From contig NZ_VJOL01000014.1 of NCBI RefSeq assembly GCF_007556705.1, positions 1 through 50,196 on the forward strand: a stretch of 50,196 bases of DNA. Reading direction: 5' to 3'. Shown here piece after piece: positions 28,533 to 39,075 of this stretch; within the stretch, counting starts at the first letter, position 1; every line of letters begins with the position of its first letter. The notes below the pieces were generated by a model. That model worked only from the letters and a program-made list of their open reading frames with translations. It had not been told where the DNA came from and made no database searches. The stretch is from Tepidimonas thermarum (lineage in GTDB: Bacteria > Pseudomonadota > Gammaproteobacteria > Burkholderiales > Burkholderiaceae_C). The position numbers and the translations under genes were made by a program.

Positions 28533-29263
28533 GCGCCATGGCGGACGACGGGTTTCTGAGCCGCTGGTCGCGGCGCAAAGCCCTGGCACGCAGCGGCGCT
28601 GCGCTGCCGCCCGAACCCCCGCTGCCCAGCGCCCACGATCGGCAGCCGTTGGCGCCGTCCGCGGCGGCGGAGCCTGCGGACGCGCCGCCATCGGACGGTC
28701 GCCCGGCAGCGGTGCGCACCGCGGCAGACAGCGCCGCAGCAGGGGGCGGCAACGGCGCGCCTGGCGCGACACCGCCGCCACCGCCCGCCGAACCGGTGCC
28801 ACCGCCCGCGCCGACGCTCGAGGACGTGCAGCGGCTCACGCCGGAGGCGGACTTTCGCCCCTTCGTGCGGCCCGAGGTGGCGCCCGAGGTGCGCAATGCG
28901 GCGCTGCGCAAGCTGTTCGCCGACCCGCACTTCAACCAGATGGACGGGCTGGACGTCTACATCGACGACTACAGCCGTCCCGATCCCCTGCCGCTGACCA
29001 TGGCGCGCCAGATGGTGGCGGCGCAGTTCGTCCGTTTGTTCGACACCCCGGATGGCGCCACCGCCCCGGCGCCTGCTGAGCACGTCCCCCCTGCGACAGA
29101 GGCCGGGGCCGCGCCAGCAGTGCCAGCGGCCGCCGAGGGGGCCGACGCTGCAGCCACCCCGGCGGCAAGCGCCGCAGGAGGGCGCGATCCATCCGCCGCA
29201 CCCCCCGTCGAAGACGCACCCGCCAGCGTCGGCCCGACCGTACCCCCGCAGCCCACGACATGA
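28529..29263 (+). CDS. DUF3306 family protein of the formate dehydrogenase cluster
   Basis: A 244-aa protein starting with the DUF3306 signature GFLSRWSRRKALAR. A central conserved block (DFRPFVRPEVAPEVRNAALR, then FNQMDGLDVYIDDY) is flanked by long Ala/Pro-rich low-complexity stretches. No membrane segment or cofactor site is visible. Overlaps of 4 nt with both neighbours point to coupled translation with the DUF3305 and [4Fe-4S] genes. The function is unknown, and the context suggests FDH maturation. Confidence 0.82.
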   Translation: MSAMADDGFLSRWSRRKALARSGAALPPEPPLPSAHDRQPLAPSAAAEPADAPPSDGRPAAVRTAADSAAAGGGNGAPGATPPPPPAEPVPPPAPTLEDVQRLTPEADFRPFVRPEVAPEVRNAALRKLFADPHFNQMDGLDVYIDDYSRPDPLPLTMARQMVAAQFVRLFDTPDGATAPAPAEHVPPATEAGAAPAVPAAAEGADAAATPAASAAGGRDPSAAPPVEDAPASVGPTVPPQPTT

Positions 29264-31362
29264 CGACCCTGATTTGCAACTGCAACCGCACCATGCCCCT
29301 GGATGGGGTGGCACTCGGCCGCGTGCTGGGAGAAACGCTGGCCGTGCACACCACGCTGTGCCGGCGCGAGGCCGCCGCCTTCCAGCGCGCGGCGCGCGAC
29401 GCGGGCGATCTGGTGGTCGCCTGCACGCAGGAGCAGCGCTTGTTTACCGAGCTGGCCGAGGCCACCGAGGGCGTGCCCCCGTTGGCCGAGCGGCCGATAC
29501 GCTTTGTCAACATCCGCGAAACCGGCGGCTGGTCGCGTGAGGCGGCGCATGCCACGCCCAAGATGGCCGCGCTGCTGGCCGCCGCGCGGTTGCCCGACCC
29601 GGATCCGGTGCCCAGCGTGCGCTACGACAGTGCCGGCCGCTTGCTCATCATCGGTCCGCTGGACCAGGCCGAAGCGCTGGCCGACCGTCTGGCGGACGTC
29701 TGGGCGGTGTCCATCCTGGCCACGGGCGGGGCGGGTCGACAGGCGCGTCGCTACCCGGTGTTGGCGGGCCGCATCGTCGGGCTGACGGGGTGGCTGGGGG
29801 CGTTTGCGCTGCGCTGGCGCGACGACAACCCGATCGCGCTCGACCTGTGCACCCGCTGCAACGCGTGTGTGGCGGCGTGTCCGGAGGGGGCCATCGGCCT
29901 GGACTACCAGGTCAACCTGGGTGCCTGCCGCGGCCACCGCGACTGCGTGCGCGTGTGCGAGGCGCCCGGCGCCATCGATTTTGCGCGCAGCGCCGAGGAG
30001 CAGCAGGCCACCTTTGACGCCGTGCTCGACCTGCGACCCGCCCCGGCCTTTACCCAACATGCGCTGCCACAGGGTTATGTCCACCTGCCACCGACACTGG
30101 AGGCCGAGCAGCGCCTGGCGCGCCTGTGGCCGCTGCGCGATCTGGTGGGCACCTTCGAGAAGCCCAAGTTTTTCCAATACCAACAGCGCCTGTGCGCCCA
30201 TGGCCGCAACGAACAGGTCGGTTGCCAAGCCTGCATCGAGGTGTGCTCGGCCAGCGCGGTGCGCAGTGACATCGAGCGCAACCGCATCGTCGTCGAGCCG
30301 CACCTGTGCGTGGGCTGCGGCGCCTGCACCACGGTCTGTCCCACGGGCGCGCTCACCTATGCCTACCCCACCGCGGCGCACCAGGGGCGCGCGATCAAGA
30401 CGCTGCTGTCCACCTACCGCGCCGCCGGTGGCCGCGACGCGGTGTGGTTGCTGCACAGCCAGGGCGCCGGTCAGCGCGTCATCGAGGATTGGGGGCGTGC
30501 AGCGCGCCTGGATGCGGACATCCAAGGCGTGCCGGCGCGCGTCATCCCCTGGCCGCTGTGGCACACCGCCAGCACCGGCCTGGAGCTGTGGCTGTCGGCC
30601 ATCGCCTACGGCGCCAGCCAGGTGTGGGTGTTGATGACCGATGAGGAGGCCCCGGCCTACCGCGACGCGCTGCAGCAGCAAATGGCGGTGGCCGAGGCCA
30701 TCCTGCAAGGGCTGGGCTACCGCGGTGAGCACTTCCGGCTGTTGCCGCTGCGCGATGCGCGCGACCTGGCCGCGTTGGACGCAGCCGCGCGTGGCGCACC
30801 GGCCCAGGGTGTGGCCACGCCCGCCACCTTTGGCGTGCAGGCCGACAAGCGCGCGACGCTGGAGTTGGCGCTGGAGCACCTGATGGCCCATGCCCCTGCC
30901 CCACAAGGCGCGGAGATTGCGCTGCCGGCGGTCGGATCGCCGCTGGGCACCGTGCGGCTGGACACCGAGGCCTGCACGCTGTGCATGAGCTGCGTCGGCG
31001 CCTGCCCGGCCGGGGCGCTGCAGGACAACCCGCAGGCGCCGCAGCTGCGCTTCATCGAGAAGAACTGCGTGCAGTGCGGCTTGTGCGTCAAAACCTGCCC
31101 GGAAGATGCTTTGCAGTTGCAGCCGCGCCTGTGGCTCGAGCCGCAGCGCCGCCAGCCGCGCGTGCTGCACGAGCAACCGCCGTTCCAGTGCATCCGCTGC
31201 GGCAAGCCGTTTGGCACGCTCAAGGGCGTGGAAACGATGCTGGCGCGGCTCAGCGGTCACCCGATGTTTCAGGGCGCGGCCGCCGAGCGCCTGAAGATGT
31301 GCGGCGACTGCCGCGTCATCGACATCCACACCAGCCGCGAAGTCAAGATCACCGACCTCTGA
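29260..31362 (+). CDS. Large multi-[4Fe-4S] ferredoxin-like protein of the fdh cluster
   Basis: A 700-aa soluble protein with no signal peptide. The N-terminal block begins TLICNCNRTMPLD. Six ferredoxin-like Cys groups follow: CTRCNACVAACP; the ACRGHRDCVRVC group; GCQACIEVC; CVGCGACTTVCP; CTLCMSCVGACP; and CVQCGLCVKTCP. The end has two CxxC pairs, CIRCGKPF and CGDC, as in a zinc or iron ribbon. Between the third and fifth groups lies a region of about 200 residues without Cys motifs. Such proteins are conserved beside fdhX/fdhA. It could carry electrons for cofactor insertion or link FDH to a cytoplasmic donor. Its exact role is unknown. Confidence 0.82.
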   Translation: MTTLICNCNRTMPLDGVALGRVLGETLAVHTTLCRREAAAFQRAARDAGDLVVACTQEQRLFTELAEATEGVPPLAERPIRFVNIRETGGWSREAAHATPKMAALLAAARLPDPDPVPSVRYDSAGRLLIIGPLDQAEALADRLADVWAVSILATGGAGRQARRYPVLAGRIVGLTGWLGAFALRWRDDNPIALDLCTRCNACVAACPEGAIGLDYQVNLGACRGHRDCVRVCEAPGAIDFARSAEEQQATFDAVLDLRPAPAFTQHALPQGYVHLPPTLEAEQRLARLWPLRDLVGTFEKPKFFQYQQRLCAHGRNEQVGCQACIEVCSASAVRSDIERNRIVVEPHLCVGCGACTTVCPTGALTYAYPTAAHQGRAIKTLLSTYRAAGGRDAVWLLHSQGAGQRVIEDWGRAARLDADIQGVPARVIPWPLWHTASTGLELWLSAIAYGASQVWVLMTDEEAPAYRDALQQQMAVAEAILQGLGYRGEHFRLLPLRDARDLAALDAAARGAPAQGVATPATFGVQADKRATLELALEHLMAHAPAPQGAEIALPAVGSPLGTVRLDTEACTLCMSCVGACPAGALQDNPQAPQLRFIEKNCVQCGLCVKTCPEDALQLQPRLWLEPQRRQPRVLHEQPPFQCIRCGKPFGTLKGVETMLARLSGHPMFQGAAAERLKMCGDCRVIDIHTSREVKITDL

Positions 31363-31375
31363 TCCGACCACCGCC

Positions 31376-32008
31376 ATGACCGAAACCCCGATTGCCGGCG
31401 CCTCCATTCCGGTGCGCCAGCCGCTCGACGAAGAAACCGCGCGTGCCGAGATCTATGGCGTGCTGGCCACGCTGTGGTACGCCCCACCCGATGCCGAGTG
31501 GTTGGCGCGCTTGCGCGCCGCGGTGACCGAGGCGCCCGCGGCCGGCGCTTTCCTGGAGGAGCCCTGGCGCGGCGTCGTGGCGGCCGCACGTGCGCTGTCG
31601 GCGGCACAGATCCGCGACGAGTACGAACAGCTTTTCATCGGCGTCGGGCGCCCCGAAGTGCACCTGTACGGCTCGCACTACCTCAGCGGCTTTCTGAACG
31701 ACAAGCCGCTGGCGGCCCTGCGCAGCGATTTGGCCGCCCTGGGCTTGGCGCGCCGCGAGGACATGGCCGAGACCGAAGACCACATCGCCTATCTGTGCGA
31801 GGTGATGCGCTACCTGATTGCCGGCGACGACGTGGCGGTGTGCAACCTGACGCGCCAGCAGGCGTTTTTTGCTGCGCACCTGCAGCCCTGGGTGGGTGCC
31901 CTGTGCGACGCGATCGAGGCGCATCCGGCCGCGCGGTTTTACGCCGCGCTGGCGGGGTTTGCGCGTGCCTTTTTCCAGGTCGAGGCGCAGGCCTTCGACA
32001 TGCTGTGA
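31376..32008 (+). CDS. TorD/DmsD-family chaperone (formate dehydrogenase maturation)
   Basis: A 210-aa all-helical protein with the family motif EYEQLFIGVGRPEVHLYGSHYLSG (about residues 80-104) and EDHIAYLCEVMRYLI. TorD-type chaperones bind the Tat signal and help insert the molybdenum cofactor before export. The likely client is FdhA. It starts 13 nt after the multi-cluster ferredoxin gene and ends 7 nt from the convergent histidine kinase gene. Confidence 0.88.
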   Translation: MTETPIAGASIPVRQPLDEETARAEIYGVLATLWYAPPDAEWLARLRAAVTEAPAAGAFLEEPWRGVVAAARALSAAQIRDEYEQLFIGVGRPEVHLYGSHYLSGFLNDKPLAALRSDLAALGLARREDMAETEDHIAYLCEVMRYLIAGDDVAVCNLTRQQAFFAAHLQPWVGALCDAIEAHPAARFYAALAGFARAFFQVEAQAFDML

Positions 32009-32015
32009 AGGCGCC

Positions 32016-34063
32016 TTAGCCCCCCGCCGTTGGCGCCGGTGGGGGTGGGGCCACCGATGGGGCGGGGGCAGCGGCGGGCTCCCGCGGCTCGGTGTAGAGC
32101 CGCACGCGAAACACCGCCCCCGCTCCGTCGGCGCGGTTGCCGGCCTCCAGCCGGCCGCCGTAGCGCTCCACCAGGCCCTGGCTGATCCACAGCCCCAGGC
32201 CGGTGCCGTCGGTCTTGGTGGTGAAAAAGGGCGTGAACAGCCGTTCCAGGACGGGCGCGGGCAAGCCCGGCCCTTCGTCGCGCACCTCCAGCCACGCACC
32301 CACCACGGCGCCGTCCTCCTCCCAGTCGCCCGTGGCCAGGGTTAGCGTGCCGCCGTCGGGCGAGGCCTGGATGCCGTTGACCAGCAGGTTGATGATCACC
32401 TGCTGCAGCTCCTGCCGGTTGCACGCCACCAGGGTGTGCGCCTGGTCGTCGCGCTGCACGCTCAGCCGGCGCTGCTGCAGCAGGTGCGCCACCAGCACCA
32501 GGCAGTCTTGCACCGCTTGGCCCAAGGACAGCGGCTCCACATAGCCGGCAAATTCCGTCGGGCGCGCATGCTGCAACAGCTGGGTCACGATCAGGCGCAT
32601 GCGCTCGATCTGCGCGTCGATGAGCTGCAGCTCCGCCTGCACGGGCGCCGCGGCCGGGCCCAGGGCGTCGCGGATCAGGTCCAAATTGCCCTGGATGACC
32701 GCGATCGGGTTGTTGATTTCGTGCGCGACGCTGGCCGTGAGCTGGCCGATGGCAGCGAGCTTTTCGGACTTGATGAGCTGTTGCTGCGCCAGCCGCAGCG
32801 AGGCGTGGCTTTCCTCGAGCTCGCGCGTGCGCTCGGCGACGCGCCGATCCAGCGTCTCGCCCCAGGCGCGCAGTCGCGCGGTGTTGTCGGCGATCACGTC
32901 CAGCAAACGGTCCAGGTGCTGCGCGAGCGCGCCCAGTTCGTCGTGCGTGGCCACGGGCCCCACACGTGCGCTGGCGTCACCATCCTCGACGCGCTGCATG
33001 GTGGCGTTCATGCGCTCCACGGGCTGGATCAGGCTGCGCGCCCAGCGCAGGGACAACGCGGTCGTGACCGCCATCACCACGGCAAACAGCAGCGCCGTGC
33101 CCGCCAGCACGGCCTGCCGCACCCAGCGAAAGGGCGACTCCAGGAAACCCACGTACAGCATGCCGATGCGCCGGCCCTGGCTGTCGGTGAGCGGCTCGTA
33201 GGCGCTGACGTACCAGTCGTTGACGACGAAGGCCCGATCCAGCCAGGTGCGGCCCTCCTCCAGCACCGCGTCGCGCACCGCTTGTGACACGCGCGTGCCG
33301 ATGGCGCGCTGCTCGCCAAACAGCCGCACGTTGGTGCTCACCCGCACGTCGTCGAGAAACACCGTCGTCGTGCCCTGGCTGCCAAAGGGCAGCGAGCCCT
33401 CCGGGTAGACGATGCGGTTGATCGCGTCGATCAAATCCAGGTTGTGGTTGAGCAACAGGCCCCCGTGCAGCACCAGGCCCGGTACCGGCGCATCGGCCGA
33501 CAGGGCCACGCTGGCCACCATCATCAACGCGTCGTCGAGCCGCGCGCGCGTGGTGGGCGCGGCATTGCGCGTGGGCACGAGCGGAATGCCGGTGCGCTCC
33601 AGCAGGTGCGGCGCGTACTGGGCCAGGCGCTCGCGATCCCAGCGCTCCAGCCGCGCGCCGCTGTCAACGCTTTGGGGTACGCCCGCCTGCGGATCGTCGG
33701 CGCGGCGCAACACCAAAAAGTCCAGTCCCAGGCGCTGGCGCTCCGCCTCCAGCCAGCCCTGCAGCACCGCATCGTCGGCGCTGCCCGCGCCGCGCGTGTG
33801 CAACACACGGTACAGCGCGTGCGAGGCGGCGACGGCGCGCGTGCCGCCGCCCACTTCCTGCAGCACGCGCTCGAAGTAGCCGTGGGCCACGGCCAAGTCG
33901 GCGCGCACCTTGGTTTGCAGCAGGCGGTCGTAGGCAAAATCGGTCCACAGCGACAACGCCGCCAGCAGCAGTGGCAGGGCCAACAGGAGTGGCGCCAGCG
34001 CGATGGCGAGCAACTTGAACCGCACGGAGCGGTCCAGCCAGCGTCGCCACGGTAGGCCCCAAG

Positions 34064-34067
<4 letters not shown>
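32016..34067 (-). CDS. Membrane sensor histidine kinase of the fdh cluster
   Basis: A 683-aa kinase. One membrane helix near residues 22-45, a large periplasmic sensor of about 270 residues with a Cache-like second half (GMLYVGFLESPF), and a second helix near residue 325 are followed by HAMP, a short coiled coil, and the catalytic core. The phosphoacceptor is H449 in SVAHEINNP. The N box (NLLVNGIQASP), G1 (DEGPGLP) and G2 (GTGLGLWIS) are intact. The tail is Pro-rich. Its ATG overlaps the stop of the response regulator gene (ATGA), so both are one operon. Formate or a related acid is a plausible signal from context only. Confidence 0.88.
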
Positions 34068-35449
<1,382 letters not shown>

Positions 35450-35850
35450 AGACCTGTGATTGTATAAATCCGACCAAAATGGTTGGGTAATGTCGCCCAT
35501 GCGACATACGTGTCGGCGTGCCGATCCTCTCCCATCGTGCGACAACTTGTCGCACCGGTGGTCAAGCTGGCGCAGCCCGTCGCCCTCGTGGCCGTCGTGT
35601 GGTACCACCGCCGGTGGCAGGCCATGGGCCACCTTACCTGTGTTGCGATGCAGCATATATCCATGCATCAGTGACGGGCGATGGAACAGGGTTTGCTTGC
35701 ATCGTTTTCCTTGCAACCCGGGATCGCGGGCGCTGCGGTGCGCTCGGGCCGTGGCGCGTCGCGGTTGGGGGCCAACGCGCTGGCGGTGTGTGGCGATTCG
35801 CGCTAGTCTGTTCGCACGCGTGTGTTGTGCAGCCCTGTCAGGAGACAACC
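35450..35850. promoter_or_regulatory. Divergent control region between the response regulator and fdhX
   Basis: About 400 nt without a gene. It holds ATGTCGC-CCAT-GCGACAT (35490-35507), a further TGTCGG at 35511-35516 that pairs with the preceding CGACA, and GTGCGACAACTTGTCGCAC (35537-35555), a perfect 9-1-9 palindrome. Near the regulator gene TACAAT (minus strand, 35458-35463) could be a -10. Toward fdhX, TATATC (35656-35661) with TTACCT (35634-35639) is a weak sigma70 candidate. I see no good -24/-12 element. The palindromes lie roughly 100-165 bp before this candidate, a usual distance for enhancer-type binding. Confidence 0.6.
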
Positions 35851-36078
35851 GTGGAGCCGAATTCGAAGCCGAACACAACCCTTGCATCGACAGCTCGCCG
35901 CCGTTGGTTTGGCGCGGTGGGGGCCGTGGGTGCGGCCGCTGCCGTGGCCAGTGTGGTGCCCGTGGCGCAACCGGGGCCGGTGGCGCAGGCGCAGCCGCAG
36001 CGTCCCAAGCCGCAGCGCGGCGGCGGCTACCACGCCTCGGCGCATGTCGAGCACTACTACCGCACCGCCCGCGTCTGA
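35851..36078 (+). CDS. fdhX: Small Tat-signal protein FdhX (formate dehydrogenase region)
   Basis: A 75-aa protein starting at GTG 35851, with AGGAG 6 nt upstream. A twin-arginine-like region (ARRRWFGAVGAVGAAAAVASVVP) is followed by a short Pro/Gln/Arg-rich piece and HVEHYYRTARV. This is the layout of the small Tat-target proteins that precede fdhA in many proteobacteria. The function is not firmly known. It starts the fdh structural operon, 11 nt before fdhA. Confidence 0.85.
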   Translation: MEPNSKPNTTLASTARRRWFGAVGAVGAAAAVASVVPVAQPGPVAQAQPQRPKPQRGGGYHASAHVEHYYRTARV

Positions 36079-36089
36079 GGAGCCGCGCC

Positions 36090-39065
36090 ATGTTGCTGAC
36101 CAAGAAGTCGTCTCATACGTCGTCCCCCGCGCAAGGCGAACGCGCCGAGGGCGGGATGGTCCATCGGCTGCGCCACGGACTGGCGCGGGCGCTGCCCACC
36201 GTGGACCGGCGGGCGTTTTTGCGCCGCTCCGGCCTTGGTCTGGGTGTCGGGCTGGCCGCCACCCAGTTGACGCTGGTGCAGCGGGCTCAAGCGGCCGACA
36301 AGGGCGCTGCCGGCGCCGGCACCGGCAAGGTGGAAGTCAAGCGCACCGTGTGCACCCACTGCTCGGTCGGCTGCGCCATCGACGCCGTGGTCGAAAACGG
36401 CGTCTGGGTGCGGCAGGAGCCGGTGTTCGACTCGCCGATCAACCTCGGCGCGCACTGCGCCAAGGGCGCCTCGATCCGCGAGCACGGCCACGGCGAGTAC
36501 CGCCTGCGCTACCCGATGAAGCTGGTCAACGGCAAGTACCAGCGCATCAGCTGGGACCAGGCGCTCGACGAGATCGCCGCGCGCATGAAGCAGCTGCGCG
36601 AGGAAAGCGGCCCGGACGCGGTGTACTTCGTGGGCTCTTCCAAGCACAGCAACGAGCAGGCCTACCTGCTGCGCAAGTTCGTCAGCTTCTGGGGCACCAA
36701 CAACTGCGACCACCAGGCGCGCATTTGCCACTCGACCACCGTGGCCGGGGTGGCCAACACCTGGGGCTACGGCGCCATGACCAACTCGTACAACGACATG
36801 CAAAACAGCAAAGTGGCGTTGTACATCGGCTCCAACGCGGCCGAGGCGCACCCGGTGTCCATGCTGCACATGCTCCATGCCAAGGAGCTGGGCTGCAAGA
36901 TGATCGTGGTCGATCCGCGCTTTACCCGCACGGCGGCCAAGGCCGACGAGTACGTGCGCATCCGCTCCGGCAGCGACATTCCGTTCCTGTTCGGGGTGCT
37001 CTACCACATCTTCAAGAACGGCTGGGAGGACAAGGCCTACATCCAGGCGCGCGTCTATGGCATGGACAAGGTGCGCGAGGAGGTGCTGTCCAAGTGGACG
37101 CCCGACAAGGTCGAGCAAGCCTGCGGTGTCAAGGAGGAGCAGGTCTTCAAAGTCGCCAAGATGATGCACGAGAACCGGCCCGGCACCATCGTGTGGTGCA
37201 TGGGGCAGACGCAGCACACCATCGGCAATGCGATGGTGCGCGCCTCCTGCATCCTGCAGCTGGCGCTGGGCAATATCGGCGTCAGCGGCGGTGGCGCCAA
37301 CATCTTCCGCGGCCACGACAACGTGCAAGGCGCCACCGACGTCGGTCCCAACCCCGACTCGCTGCCCGGCTATTACGGGCTGGCGGCCGGCTCGTGGAAG
37401 CACTTTGCCGCCGTCTGGGGTGTGGACTACGACTGGATCAAGTCGCGCTATGCCGAGGGCATGATGGAAAAGCCCGGCATCACGGTGTCGCGCTGGATCG
37501 ACGGCGTGCTGGAGAAAAACGAGCTGATCGACCAGGGGCCCAACATCCGCGCCATGTTCTTCTGGGGCCATGCGCCCAACTCCCAGACCCGTGGCCTGGA
37601 GATGAAAAAGGCCATGGACAAACTGGACCTGCTGGTGGTCATCGACCCCTATCCGTCGGCCACGGCGGCGATGGCGGCCATGCCCGGCGATCCGGCCGAC
37701 CTCAACCCCAACCGCGCGGTCTACCTGCTGCCCGCGGCCACGCAGTTCGAGACCAGCGGCTCGTGCACCGCGTCCAACCGCTCCATCCAGTGGCGCGAGA
37801 AGGTGATCGAGCCGCTGTGGGAAAGCCGCAGCGACCACATGATCATGTACCAGCTGGCGCAGCGGCTCGGCTTCGACAAGGAGCTGTGCAAGAACTACAC
37901 GATGCAAAAGGTCAAGGGCATGGATGAACCGGTGCCCGAAGACATCCTGCGCGAGATCAACCGTGGCGTGTGGACCATCGGTTACACCGGCCAGAGCCCG
38001 GAGCGGCTGAAGGCCCACATGCGCCACATGCACGCCTTCGATGTCAAGACGCTCAAATGCAAGGGCAAGGTGGTCGACAAGGAAACCGGCTACGACCTCA
38101 CCGGTGACTATTTCGGCCTGCCCTGGCCGTGCTACGGTACGCCCGAGCTCAAGCACCCCGGCTCCCCCAACCTGTACGACACCTCCCAACACGTCATGGA
38201 GGGCGGTGGCAACTTCCGCGCCAACTTTGGCGTCGAGCGCGATGGGGTCAGCCTGCTGGCCGAAGACGGCTCGCACTCCAAAGGCGCGGAAATCACCACC
38301 GGCTACCCGGAGTTCGACCACATCCTGCTCAAAAAACTGGGCTGGTGGGACGACCTGACCGAGGAAGAGAAAAAGCTGGCCGAGGGCAAGAACTGGAAGA
38401 CCGACCTCTCCGGTGGCATCCAGCGCGTGGCCATGAAGCACGGCTGCCACCCGTTTGGCAACGCCAAGGCGCGCGCGGTGGTGTGGAACTTCCCGGACCC
38501 GATTCCCCAGCACCGTGAGCCGATCTATGGCAACCGGCCCGACCTCATCGCCCAATACCCCTCGCACGACGACCAGAAGACCCGCTGGCGGCTGCCCATT
38601 CTGTACAAGACGTTGCAGCAAAAGAACGTCGAGGACAAGCTGCACGAGAAATTCCCGCTGGTCATGACCTCTGGGCGGCTGGTGGAGTACGAAGGCGGTG
38701 GCGAGGAAACGCGCTCCAACCCCTGGCTGGCCGAGCTGCAGCAGGAGATGTTCGTGGAAATCCACCCGGCGGCCGCCGCGCAGCGGGGCATCCGCAACGG
38801 CGACCGCGTCTGGGTGACCACCCCGACCGGGGCGCGCATCAACGTGCAAGCGCTGGTGACGCCGCGCGTGGCCGAGGACCACGTGTTTTTGCCGTTCCAC
38901 TTCTCGGGGCGCTGGCAGGGCAAGGACATGCAGGCCTACTACCCGGACGGCGCCCACCCGGTGGTGCGCGGCGAGGCCGTCAACACCGCCACCACCTACG
39001 GTTACGACATCGTGACCATGATGCAGGAAACCAAGACCACGATCTGCAACGTGGAACGCGCCTGA
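36090..39065 (+). CDS. fdhA: Formate dehydrogenase, catalytic molybdopterin subunit (FdhA), Cys type
   Basis: A 991-aa periplasmic enzyme oxidising formate to CO2 at a molybdenum or tungsten bis-MGD centre. The Tat signal has RRAFLRRSGLG (about residues 40-50). The proximal [4Fe-4S] site is CTHCSVGC with a later Cys in HCAKGAS. The metal ligand is Cys213 (RICHSTTV, codon TGC 36726-36728) in place of selenocysteine, followed by GYGAMTNSYNDM. The C-terminal MGD-binding domain contains GDRVWVTTPTGARIN. GAGGAG precedes the ATG. The frame is open far upstream, but that part overlaps the promoter and fdhX. Confidence 0.96.
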   Translation: MLLTKKSSHTSSPAQGERAEGGMVHRLRHGLARALPTVDRRAFLRRSGLGLGVGLAATQLTLVQRAQAADKGAAGAGTGKVEVKRTVCTHCSVGCAIDAVVENGVWVRQEPVFDSPINLGAHCAKGASIREHGHGEYRLRYPMKLVNGKYQRISWDQALDEIAARMKQLREESGPDAVYFVGSSKHSNEQAYLLRKFVSFWGTNNCDHQARICHSTTVAGVANTWGYGAMTNSYNDMQNSKVALYIGSNAAEAHPVSMLHMLHAKELGCKMIVVDPRFTRTAAKADEYVRIRSGSDIPFLFGVLYHIFKNGWEDKAYIQARVYGMDKVREEVLSKWTPDKVEQACGVKEEQVFKVAKMMHENRPGTIVWCMGQTQHTIGNAMVRASCILQLALGNIGVSGGGANIFRGHDNVQGATDVGPNPDSLPGYYGLAAGSWKHFAAVWGVDYDWIKSRYAEGMMEKPGITVSRWIDGVLEKNELIDQGPNIRAMFFWGHAPNSQTRGLEMKKAMDKLDLLVVIDPYPSATAAMAAMPGDPADLNPNRAVYLLPAATQFETSGSCTASNRSIQWREKVIEPLWESRSDHMIMYQLAQRLGFDKELCKNYTMQKVKGMDEPVPEDILREINRGVWTIGYTGQSPERLKAHMRHMHAFDVKTLKCKGKVVDKETGYDLTGDYFGLPWPCYGTPELKHPGSPNLYDTSQHVMEGGGNFRANFGVERDGVSLLAEDGSHSKGAEITTGYPEFDHILLKKLGWWDDLTEEEKKLAEGKNWKTDLSGGIQRVAMKHGCHPFGNAKARAVVWNFPDPIPQHREPIYGNRPDLIAQYPSHDDQKTRWRLPILYKTLQQKNVEDKLHEKFPLVMTSGRLVEYEGGGEETRSNPWLAELQQEMFVEIHPAAAAQRGIRNGDRVWVTTPTGARINVQALVTPRVAEDHVFLPFHFSGRWQGKDMQAYYPDGAHPVVRGEAVNTATTYGYDIVTMMQETKTTICNVERA

Positions 39066-39075
39066 GGAGCAGACC

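Noticed and set aside
35483-35674. Short open frame in the fdh control region
   Set aside because: It runs through the palindromic repeats, has no ribosome binding site and no recognisable sequence.
35556-35700. Possible sigma54 promoter before fdhX
   Set aside because: GG-N10-GC combinations occur (for example near 35563 and 35606) but the conserved bases around them do not match TGGCAC-N5-TTGC. The regulator also lacks GAFTGA.
36723-36731. Selenocysteine in FdhA
   Set aside because: The codon at the metal-ligand position is TGC (Cys213), not TGA, and the frame reads through without interruption.
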